A DNA stretch of 5,740 nt from Acetofilamentum sp. (lineage in GTDB: Bacteria > Bacteroidota > Bacteroidia > Bacteroidales > JAFGXI01): the NCBI GenBank assembly GCA_020720565.1, contig DYOK01000168.1, forward strand, positions 1-5,740, given 5' to 3'. The notes beneath the pieces are model-generated. The model worked only from the letters and a program-made list of their open reading frames with translations, was not told the origin of the DNA and did no database searches. A program made the position numbers and the translations under genes. Shown here piece after piece: positions 1 to 5,740 of this stretch; positions within the stretch are counted from its first letter, which is position 1, and each line of letters opens with the position of its first letter.

Positions 1-3
1 AAC

Positions 4-1884
4 TTATCTATTCCACGCCTCTTTAATCTTATTCGCAATTGAATTGGCATCAAACCCACATTCTTTGTAAAGTTCTTGTTGGGTGCCATGGGCCACAAAG
101 TAATCGGGTATTCCAAGTATGGTTACGCGATTGGTATATTGGTGCTGAGCCATAAACTCTAGTACAGCAGAGCCAAAACCACCCTGTTTGCTGCCATCTT
201 CTATGGTTATCAATTCTTTATAATTTTTGCAAATCGTGTGTAAAGCCTCCTCGTCGAGAGGTTTGACAAAACGCATATCGTAATGCGAAGGATTTATCGG
301 CTCATTTTCTAAGCCTTGAACGGCAGTGCGTGCTAACTCACCTGTTATTCCAATGGTCAATAAAGCTACTTTTTCACCTTTGTTAATTAAGCGAGATTTA
401 CCAATTTCGACCGTTTCGAATGGTACTTTCCAATCGACAACCGAACCGCCACCCCTTGGGTATCGTATGGCAACTGGGCCATAATCTTGTGTCTGAAAAG
501 TATACATCATTTGGCGTAAATCGATGGCGTCCATTGGTGCGGCCACAATCATATGCGGAACTGTTCTCAGATAAGCAAGATCGAAAGCTCCATGGTGTGT
601 TTCTCCATCGTCGCCCACCAAACCGCCTCTATCGAGACACAACACCACGTTGAGTTTCTGTATGGCTATATCGTGGATGATATTGTCATATGCCCTTTGC
701 ATAAAGGTTGAATATACATTGCAAAATGGTAATTGACCAGAAATGGCAAGACCAGCTGCAAATGTAACGGCATGTTGCTCAGCAATACCGACATCAAAAG
801 CCCGATGCGGCATAACTTTCATCATTAAATTAAGCGACGAACCTGATGGCATAGCAGGCGTAATACCCATTATCCTTGGGTTTTTTTCGGCCAACTCTAC
901 AATGGTATGCCCAAACACATCTTGAAATCGCACCGGCTGAGGTTCGGAATGCTGTGGTTTAATTATTTCGCCGGTATGTTTGTTAAATTTCCCAGGGGCA
1001 TGAAATTGAGTTTGATTCTCTTCGGCAGGTTTAAACCCTTTCCCTTTGGTGGTAATTACATGCAAAAGCTTAGGCCCTTTTATTGTACGTAAGTCGCTAA
1101 TAATCTTACTTAAATAAACAACATCGTGCCCATCGACAGGACCAAAATATCGAAAATTAAACGATTCGAACAAATTGCTTTGTCGCATCACAATCGATTT
1201 GAGGCTGTTGTCGATACGTTGAGCAAACTTTCGGGCTTCGGGTAACTTGCCTAAAAGTCGCCAAACATCGCTTTTAACTTTGTTGTATGTTTTGGACGTG
1301 GCAATATCGAGTAAATATTCGTTTAAAGCCCCAACATTGGGATCGATGGCCATATTATTGTCGTTCAAAATGACCAATAAATTAGCATTTAAAGCTCCCG
1401 CGTTGTTCATTCCCTCAAAAGCTAAACCAGCAGCAATACTTGCATCTCCAATAACGGCTACCACCATTCGGTCTTCCCCTTGTTCTTTTGCTGCCACAGC
1501 CATACCAAGTGCTGCACTAATCGAGGTAGAAGCATGTCCTACTCCAAAAGCGTCATATTCGCTTTCCGAAGGTTTTGGAAATCCGCTAATACCCTTGTAC
1601 TTTCGATTGGTATGAAAATTATCGCGTCGTCCAGTTAAAATTTTATGTCCATAAGCCTGATGCCCCACATCCCAAACAATTTTATCGTAGGGTGTATTTA
1701 AAGCATGATGTAAAGCAACTGTAAGTTCTACCACACCCAAGCTGGCTCCAAAATGACCTGGGTTATCGGACACCACATCGATAATATACGAACGCAATTC
1801 GTTGCTAAGCGGTATGAGTTGTTCGACAGTTAACTGCCTTAAATCGGCAGGGCTATTAATATGTTTAAGCAATTGATATTCCAT
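4..1884 (-). CDS. dxs: 1-deoxy-D-xylulose-5-phosphate synthase (DXS)
   Basis: This cytoplasmic, thiamine diphosphate-dependent enzyme condenses pyruvate with glyceraldehyde 3-phosphate to give 1-deoxy-D-xylulose 5-phosphate, the entry step of the MEP isoprenoid pathway and a branch to thiamine and pyridoxal. The 626 residues match the usual length of about 620-640, so the gene is complete. Visible motifs: GHFGASLG (43-50) with the conserved His; WDVGHQAYGHK (71-81); VGHASTSIS (115-123); the diphosphate/Mg site GDAS...NDNN (146-177), where GDAS replaces the textbook GDG, as I recall for Bacteroidetes DXS; YFGPVDGHD (246-254); the catalytic Glu in GIAEQHAV (366-373); GDDGETHHG (424-432); IRYPRGG (473-479) for substrate phosphate; and a C-terminal transketolase-like domain with EDG...GGFG (562-571). 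The ATG start is firm because an in-frame TAA lies at 1888-1890. There is no Shine-Dalgarno sequence, which is normal for this phylum. Family knowledge supports the function strongly. Confidence 0.98.
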   Translation of the reverse strand: MEYQLLKHINSPADLRQLTVEQLIPLSNELRSYIIDVVSDNPGHFGASLGVVELTVALHHALNTPYDKIVWDVGHQAYGHKILTGRRDNFHTNRKYKGISGFPKPSESEYDAFGVGHASTSISAALGMAVAAKEQGEDRMVVAVIGDASIAAGLAFEGMNNAGALNANLLVILNDNNMAIDPNVGALNEYLLDIATSKTYNKVKSDVWRLLGKLPEARKFAQRIDNSLKSIVMRQSNLFESFNFRYFGPVDGHDVVYLSKIISDLRTIKGPKLLHVITTKGKGFKPAEENQTQFHAPGKFNKHTGEIIKPQHSEPQPVRFQDVFGHTIVELAEKNPRIMGITPAMPSGSSLNLMMKVMPHRAFDVGIAEQHAVTFAAGLAISGQLPFCNVYSTFMQRAYDNIIHDIAIQKLNVVLCLDRGGLVGDDGETHHGAFDLAYLRTVPHMIVAAPMDAIDLRQMMYTFQTQDYGPVAIRYPRGGGSVVDWKVPFETVEIGKSRLINKGEKVALLTIGITGELARTAVQGLENEPINPSHYDMRFVKPLDEEALHTICKNYKELITIEDGSKQGGFGSAVLEFMAQHQYTNRVTILGIPDYFVAHGTQQELYKECGFDANSIANKIKEAWNR

Positions 1885-1890
1885 ATATTA

Positions 1891-1903
1891 AGGTCTTAGA
1901 CCT
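1891..1903. promoter_or_regulatory. 13-bp interrupted palindrome just upstream of the dxs start
   Basis: AGGTC and GACCT are perfect 5-bp arms around a three-base centre, ending six bases before the dxs ATG. In the mRNA this would be a small hairpin in the ribosome docking region. As DNA it could be an operator half-site pair. The site contains most of the G and C of an otherwise AT-only stretch. Function is inferred from position alone. Confidence 0.25.
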
Positions 1904-1931
1904 ATTTATTATTTTTTAAAACTGAATGTGG

Positions 1932-1977
1932 GTTAAGAACTGGCTTTAAAAAAAATTAATTGCTACAACTTCTTAAC
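1932..1977 (-). promoter_or_regulatory. 8-bp inverted repeat in the dxs leader, alternative to the terminator-like hairpin
   Basis: GTTAAGAA (1977-1970) and TTCTTAAC (1939-1932) are perfect reverse complements separated by 30 bases. The first arm shares bases 1977-1973 with the left arm of the terminator-like hairpin, so in RNA the two structures could not form together. This is the geometry of an attenuator, but the arms are AT-rich and the match could be chance. No known riboswitch class is recognised here. Confidence 0.2.
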
Positions 1978-1978
1978 T
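1948..1978 (-). terminator. Weak terminator-like hairpin with U tract upstream of dxs
   Basis: On the minus strand AGTTAA (1978-1973) can pair with TTAATT (1959-1954), including one G-U pair, and TTG (1968-1966) with CAA (1962-1960) across a four-base bulge. A run of T follows directly (1953-1948). The layout is that of an intrinsic terminator, and the position after the propeller gene is sensible. The stem is almost all A-U, so it would be weak. The stop codon of the 35-residue small ORF forms the loop. Confidence 0.2.
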
Positions 1979-2070
1979 AAGGTACTTATCCCTATATATT
2001 CTGATGTTTTTAAACTTGGTACATTGGCAAAAATAGCGTCCTTACCAAAGGTGGGCACAAATTTAAACAT
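1963..2070 (-). CDS. Possible 35-residue small ORF between the propeller gene and dxs
   Basis: I do not recognise this product, which begins MFKFVPTFGKDAIFANV and ends STLVKKL. It lies in the same frame as the upstream propeller gene. That gene's TAA stop is followed directly by ATG (2100-2098), which opens a nine-residue ORF (MKRFGFIVI). That ORF's TAA is in turn followed directly by the ATG of this one. Such TAA-ATG junctions can allow translational re-initiation, but with stops of this kind in AT-rich DNA they also arise by chance. No Shine-Dalgarno sequence, signal peptide or clear domain is visible. A possible dxs promoter lies inside the reading frame, which argues against a strongly conserved protein. 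It may be a leader ORF, a decayed gene end, or simply spacer. Confidence 0.15.
   Translation of the reverse strand: MFKFVPTFGKDAIFANVPSLKTSEYIGISTLVKKL
2028..2061 (-). promoter_or_regulatory. Possible Bacteroidetes-type promoter for dxs
   Basis: On the minus strand, TTTG (2061-2058) is followed after 22 bases by TATTTTTG (2035-2028). The second box is an exact match to the TAnnTTTG -7 element of Bacteroidetes housekeeping promoters, and the first matches the -33 TTTG/TTG element. The spacing is at the long end of what I recall for this class. Transcription would begin near 2023-2020, giving a leader of roughly 135-140 bases before the dxs ATG. The call rests on two short motifs in AT-rich DNA. 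Confidence 0.3.
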
Positions 2071-2100
2071 TTATATAACGATAAATCCAAAACGCTTCAT

Positions 2101-5100
2101 TTATTTTTTTGGTACAGTATTAGGAATATATGGTAAGTTAACCTGTTCAAATTGAGATCGATAGTTAGATAATTCGGTATGAATTTCTTCAATAAATTTT
2201 TGATAAACAGCCCATTTTTGATTTAATATGGCATAATCTTTTTGTTGTGTTTGAGTCGGGCTCGAATTAGATTCCCAAGTCACTTCTAAAATATCGTTTA
2301 AGCGTACCAAATCGGGATAAAAACTGAGGGGCAATTCCTCGAAGCTGGCTTTTGGCATAGGCCCATTGAGCAAGTAGCTAACAGAATCGATTTGCTGATT
2401 TAAACGATTTAAAGACACCATCAAAGTTTGATTTGGAACAGATGCTTGTTGCATGGCTTGTTGCATGGCTTGTTGCATATAATTGACTTGTGTTTTGCTG
2501 TCGGTTAAGTATTGACTTAAGCCTCTATATAGACGCCACAGTTCAGATATTTGATGAAAAAACTGATCTCGGACTTCCAGATTTTCGGCTGGTAAGGTTC
2601 CCACATTGAGCAATTGTGCATCGAAAGGTACCGCTTTAACTAAAACAGTTTCGGTATCGTTTTTCATCAAACACATATCAATGGTATATTTCCCGGGTAG
2701 GGCAAAAAATCCGTCTTCGCTATTTTCTTTGGGATTAAATGCACCTTTATCGAGCGAAACGGGTTCAGGCAAAGCATATTTTAAATTCCAATTCATGGTT
2801 GAGACACCTGCTTTAGCTTCGGCATAGAGCTTTCGCACCAAATCGCCTTTATCGTTTTTAATTTTAAACATTAAATACGCAGGTGTTTCGGCATTTTCTT
2901 TGGCTAAATCCTCGAAACTTGGTTGTGGAATAGGTTCTCCTTTTTCGAACAATTTTTTCTCTTTTTTAAGTCGCAAATCTTTCGAATTGGTAATGGTATC
3001 TTTAAAGAAATAAGTCCATGTGGCTCCAAATTTTGGATTAGGAGCTAAAAAATGAGCCGCTCCTGTCCCATAACGGTCGTCGTTTTGGATGAACATTTTA
3101 ACTTGTTTTACTGGAAAAATATGGGCAGCTTGGTCAAATTGTTTTTTATCAAAATTTTGCAAAGGGGTATAATCGTCAATTACAAACATTCCTCGCCCGA
3201 AGGTTGCTGCAACTATGGCATGTTCGCGTTCTTGTATCGCTATGTCTTTGACCGACACATCGGGCATCCCACTACCCAATTTGCTCCAATTTTGACCGCC
3301 ATCTAGCGAAGCAAATATGCCCAGTTCTGTGCCTACCAATAACATGTTAGCTTGGGTTTTATCTTGCACTATGCAGTTGACCGACTGAGTATCGGGTAAA
3401 TTAGCCGAAATCGATTGCCAAGATTTTCCCTTATCGGTACTTTTAAATACATAGGGTTTGAAATCGTCGTTTTTTAAATTGTAAAATGTGGCAAAAACAA
3501 GGTTTTCATCGACTGGTGAGGCAAATACATCGCTAACGTAGGTATATTTTGGCACTCCAGGCAACGACTCAACTTTGGTCCACGATTGTCCGTCGTTTTC
3601 GGTAATCTGAATCAAACCATCGTCGGTGCCCACGTATATTAAGCCTGCTTTCAATGGCGATTCCGATAATGCCACAATGGTACCCCATTGCGATGAAGAC
3701 ACATCTTTTGCTACCGCATCGGCCGGCCAATATTTACCCATTACTTTAAATTGATTTCTGTCTTCGTTGCGGGTTAGATCGTCACTCATTTTTTGCCAAG
3801 TTTGACCTCTGTCGTCACTTTTGAATAATTTGTTTGAGGCCAAATAAAGCCTTGCAGGGCTGTGTGAACTCAGAATAAATGGGGCATCCCAGTTCCATCT
3901 GTAAGCGGCCTCTTTTTCGTCGGGTTGCGGTTTAATTTTAATGCGTTCGCCCGATTTTTTGTCGAATCGATAAATGTTGCCATATTGGTAAGCCGAGTAA
4001 ACAATGTCTGGGTTGTTGGGGTCGATGGCTTGAAAAAAACCGTCGCCACCCAGCGTCGAGATCCACTCATCGTTACTAACGCCTCCTCTCGACAGGTTAG
4101 CAGATGGGCCTCCGATGCTGTTGTTGTCTTGCGTGCCACCGTATATCCAATAGAATGGATACGAATTGTCGACATTGACTCTGTAAAATTGAGTTACAGG
4201 AAGGGTGTTTTTGTACACAAAAGACTGTCCACCGTCCCAACTTTCGTACACACCGCCATCGCCGCCAATCATAAAATGCGAACTGTTATTGGGATCTGCC
4301 CAATAAGCATGGTCGTCGACATGGCGTCTGCTGGTACTAATATGAGTCCATGTTTTACCACCATCGAGTGTAAATCGAGAGTAGGTATCGACCGAAACCA
4401 CTTTTTCGGCATTTTTGGGGTCGGGAAAAATTTCGCTGTAATACTGACCGCTGCTAAAATAATCGCTCATTTTTTCGAACGAACCGCCCTTGTTGGTCGA
4501 ACGATAAAAACCACCTTTGCCATTCGAGGCCTCGAACATGACGTACACATAATTCGGGTTTACGGGCGAAACAGCAATGGTCATACCACCTTTATCGACA
4601 TCGGGTATTCCGTTGGTCAACTTGTTCCATGTCGTCCCTGCATCTGCCGATTTATAAAATGCCGACTCGGGGCCTCCTCCAATTTTCGTAAAAGTTTTGC
4701 GTTGTCGTTGCTCAGCTCCGGCATACATAACATCGGGGTTTTGTGGATCGAAACACAAATCGGCTACCCCGGTATGTTCGCTTACAAACAAAACCTGCGT
4801 CCATGTTTTTCCGCCATCGATGGTTTTGTAGACGCCTCTGTCTTTACCGGAAGCCCAGATTGATCCTTCGGCGGCGACATAAACCACATTCGAATTTCTG
4901 GGGTCGATTAAAATTTTGCCGATTTGTCGTGAGTTTTTAAGCCCCATATTTTTCCAAGTTTTTCCGCCATCGACCGATTTATAGACCCCGTTGCCGTAGC
5001 CTATTGCTCGTTGATGATTGTTTTCTCCCGTACCAATCCAAAGCACCGACGATTGATTGGGATCCATCGCTATACAACCGATGGAATAAGCCCCATAATT

Positions 5101-5373
5101 ATCGAAAATAGGATTAAAACTTGCTCCGTTATTGTTCGTTTCCCAAACATGCCCCGCGGCTGCTGCCACGTAGTAATGTGCCGGATTGGCTGGGTCAACC
5201 GCAAAGTCCGAAATCCGACCCGAAGTCATGGCCGGACCGATGCTTCGCCATGATAAGCTGCTCAACATTTGTGTGGTCAACGTGTCTTTCCCCGATTTGG
5301 GTTCACCTTTTTTAGCTTGTAGGCTGTTAGAAACCGTCATTAAAAACGACAGTAGAATTACAAAATATTTCAT
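2101..5373 (-). CDS. Exported sortilin/Vps10-like BNR-repeat beta-propeller protein
   Basis: The 1090-residue protein starts with a Sec signal peptide (about 1-20; hydrophobic FVILLSFLM, likely cut after SLQA). There is no lipobox Cys and no recognisable type IX sorting domain at the C terminus, so a periplasmic or freely secreted location is most likely. Residues about 42-735 form the propeller. Eleven Asp-box motifs (S/T-x-D-x-G-x-T/S-W/F) sit near 79, 133, 184, 242, 292, 335, 378, 519, 591, 645 and 689, mostly 43-72 residues apart. The 386-518 interval lacks them but holds family-type segments such as GGTQDNNSIGGPS (412-424). HVDDHAYW (351-358) and GGDGGVYESWDGG (370-382) are also typical. 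Residues about 847-910 resemble the beta-sandwich of the family (STMNWNLKY, LPGKYTIDM), and about 925-1080 look helical. Annotation as 'glycosyl hydrolase' is common for relatives, but no catalytic residue supports it here; substrate unknown. The start is the first ATG before the signal peptide. Confidence 0.93.
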   Translation of the reverse strand: MKYFVILLSFLMTVSNSLQAKKGEPKSGKDTLTTQMLSSLSWRSIGPAMTSGRISDFAVDPANPAHYYVAAAAGHVWETNNNGASFNPIFDNYGAYSIGCIAMDPNQSSVLWIGTGENNHQRAIGYGNGVYKSVDGGKTWKNMGLKNSRQIGKILIDPRNSNVVYVAAEGSIWASGKDRGVYKTIDGGKTWTQVLFVSEHTGVADLCFDPQNPDVMYAGAEQRQRKTFTKIGGGPESAFYKSADAGTTWNKLTNGIPDVDKGGMTIAVSPVNPNYVYVMFEASNGKGGFYRSTNKGGSFEKMSDYFSSGQYYSEIFPDPKNAEKVVSVDTYSRFTLDGGKTWTHISTSRRHVDDHAYWADPNNSSHFMIGGDGGVYESWDGGQSFVYKNTLPVTQFYRVNVDNSYPFYWIYGGTQDNNSIGGPSANLSRGGVSNDEWISTLGGDGFFQAIDPNNPDIVYSAYQYGNIYRFDKKSGERIKIKPQPDEKEAAYRWNWDAPFILSSHSPARLYLASNKLFKSDDRGQTWQKMSDDLTRNEDRNQFKVMGKYWPADAVAKDVSSSQWGTIVALSESPLKAGLIYVGTDDGLIQITENDGQSWTKVESLPGVPKYTYVSDVFASPVDENLVFATFYNLKNDDFKPYVFKSTDKGKSWQSISANLPDTQSVNCIVQDKTQANMLLVGTELGIFASLDGGQNWSKLGSGMPDVSVKDIAIQEREHAIVAATFGRGMFVIDDYTPLQNFDKKQFDQAAHIFPVKQVKMFIQNDDRYGTGAAHFLAPNPKFGATWTYFFKDTITNSKDLRLKKEKKLFEKGEPIPQPSFEDLAKENAETPAYLMFKIKNDKGDLVRKLYAEAKAGVSTMNWNLKYALPEPVSLDKGAFNPKENSEDGFFALPGKYTIDMCLMKNDTETVLVKAVPFDAQLLNVGTLPAENLEVRDQFFHQISELWRLYRGLSQYLTDSKTQVNYMQQAMQQAMQQASVPNQTLMVSLNRLNQQIDSVSYLLNGPMPKASFEELPLSFYPDLVRLNDILEVTWESNSSPTQTQQKDYAILNQKWAVYQKFIEEIHTELSNYRSQFEQVNLPYIPNTVPKK
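2444..2479 (-). repeat. Three tandem copies of a 12-bp unit encoding MQQA
   Basis: The unit GCTTGTTGCATG (plus strand) occurs at 2444-2455 and 2456-2467 exactly, and at 2468-2479 with the last base changed to A. On the coding strand it gives MQQA three times (residues 966-977) in the predicted helical C-terminal part of the propeller protein. The unit length is a multiple of three, so copy-number change by slippage would lengthen or shorten the protein without a frameshift. Confidence 0.9.
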
Positions 5374-5407
5374 GTTCTGTTTTTATAAAAATCGGATAAA
5401 GTTAAAA

Positions 5408-5415
5408 CAAAAGTG
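5408..5415 (-). promoter_or_regulatory. Near-match -7 box for the propeller gene
   Basis: CACTTTTG on the minus strand differs from TAnnTTTG only at its first base and would place the transcript start about 30 bases before the ATG. No TTG is present at the expected distance upstream, so the support is thin. A second near-match, TAACTTTA, lies slightly closer to the gene. Confidence 0.15.
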
Positions 5416-5691
5416 TTAAAAGAAAGTCGGGAACATTTTATTAATTTCAAAAAGCGAAAATTGTGTTCAGGGCAACCGCACACTTTTTTAATAGATATTA
5501 TCGTTGCGATATACTGAGAATGGCATTAATCATTTTGAAACTTTACGTTTTTAGTGTTGATTTAAAGATAGAAAATGGCACATAAGCTTCGACAAAGTTT
5601 CATATACCCTAAAATACGAGGAATGGATTTATAATGATAAAACAATTATAAAGCTTTACACGATTTGAAATCTATCTGATTATTGACTCTT

Positions 5692-5717
5692 TTACTTTTG
5701 TCCTGATACAAAAGTAA
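5692..5717. repeat. Perfect 10-bp inverted repeat with 6-base loop
   Basis: TTACTTTTGT (5692-5701) and ACAAAAGTAA (5708-5717) are exact reverse complements around the loop CCTGAT. An A run follows on the plus strand, which is the wrong polarity for an intrinsic terminator in either direction. From memory, very similar palindromes followed by CAAAAAAT recur in intergenic regions of Bacteroidetes genomes, so this may be one copy of a dispersed element continuing beyond the window; that link is not verified. The structure itself is certain. Confidence 0.85.
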
Positions 5718-5740
5718 CAAAAAATTGAGGCTAGATTTTA

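Larger units (their letters stand above)
5374..5740. other. Non-coding region upstream of the propeller gene
   Basis: No credible gene is seen in these 367 AT-rich bases. The longest ATG-started ORFs I read on the plus strand are 21 residues (5520-5585) and 19 residues (5575-5634), without ribosome binding sites or recognisable sequence. The stretch holds a near-match promoter box (5408-5415), a 5-bp-arm palindrome TATCG-TTG-CGATA (5499-5511), an all-AT 8-bp inverted repeat TTTATAAT/ATTATAAA (5628-5635 and 5645-5652), and the strong palindrome at 5692-5717. No tRNA or other RNA family is recognised. Its length suggests that the propeller gene starts its own transcript. Confidence 0.7.

Noticed and set aside
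1354..1449. GDAS instead of GDG at the thiamine diphosphate motif of DXS, a possible inactivating change
   Set aside because: The following EGMNNAG...NDNN part is intact and, from memory, GDAS is usual in Bacteroidetes DXS, so it is a lineage variant and not a defect.
1247..1615. A 122-residue open frame antisense to dxs
   Set aside because: The region encodes the conserved DXS N-terminal domain on the minus strand; the plus-strand product shows no domain and no start signals.
3925..4863. A 312-residue open frame on the plus strand, antisense to the propeller gene
   Set aside because: It lies wholly inside a well-supported gene, has no recognisable domain or ribosome binding site, and its product reads as the complement of the Asp-box repeats. 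It is a shadow frame.
5520..5634. Small ORFs of 21 and 19 residues upstream of the propeller gene
   Set aside because: They are very short, overlap each other, lack start signals and show no recognisable sequence.
5628..5652. All-AT inverted repeat TTTATAAT/ATTATAAA as a regulatory hairpin
   Set aside because: Eight A-T pairs in AT-rich DNA are weak and easily arise by chance; nothing adjacent supports a role.
5693..5716. Converging promoter boxes TACTTTTG on both strands of the palindrome
   Set aside because: Both match TAnnTTTG, but no TTG lies 17-23 bases upstream on either strand and they point toward each other. The match follows from the palindrome.
5692..5717. Intrinsic terminator formed by the window-edge palindrome
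   Set aside because: The stem is AT-rich and neither strand has a T run after it; on the plus strand an A run follows.
1..5740. CRISPR array, insertion sequence, tRNA or defence-gene cluster
   Set aside because: No spaced direct repeats, transposase-like product, cloverleaf or defence-type domain was seen on either strand.

Overview
The window reads as a piece of a Bacteroidetes (Bacteroidota) chromosome, most likely from an uncultured or environmental member. The evidence is the close family-style match of the 1-deoxy-D-xylulose-5-phosphate synthase to the Bacteroidetes version (GDAS in place of GDG at the thiamine diphosphate site), A-rich upstream regions without Shine-Dalgarno sequences, a TAnnTTTG-type promoter box, and a large secreted BNR-repeat protein of a type common in that phylum. 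I cannot name a genus.

Both real genes lie on the minus strand, so the order of transcription runs from high to low coordinates. Positions 5374-5740 are a non-coding, AT-rich leader region that ends, at the window edge, in a perfect 10-bp inverted repeat with a 6-base loop. Positions 5373-2101 encode a 1090-residue exported beta-propeller protein of the sortilin/Vps10-like BNR family, with eleven Asp-box repeats. Positions 2100-1885 are a 216-base spacer with two tiny same-frame ORFs, a plausible promoter for the next gene and several small inverted repeats. Positions 1884-4 encode a complete dxs, the first enzyme of the MEP isoprenoid pathway.

The two proteins have no obvious functional link: one is a cytoplasmic housekeeping enzyme and the other an exported protein of unknown substrate. 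They may be partly co-transcribed, but the spacer looks able to start dxs transcription by itself.

I found no mobile element, CRISPR array, RNA gene or defence-type cluster, and nothing that I would call a new multi-gene system. The points most worth a second look are the window-edge palindrome, the spacer before dxs (possible competing hairpins beside a 35-codon ORF), the uncharacterised propeller protein with its Asp-box-free centre, and a strong excess of the tetranucleotide TCGA in both genes.
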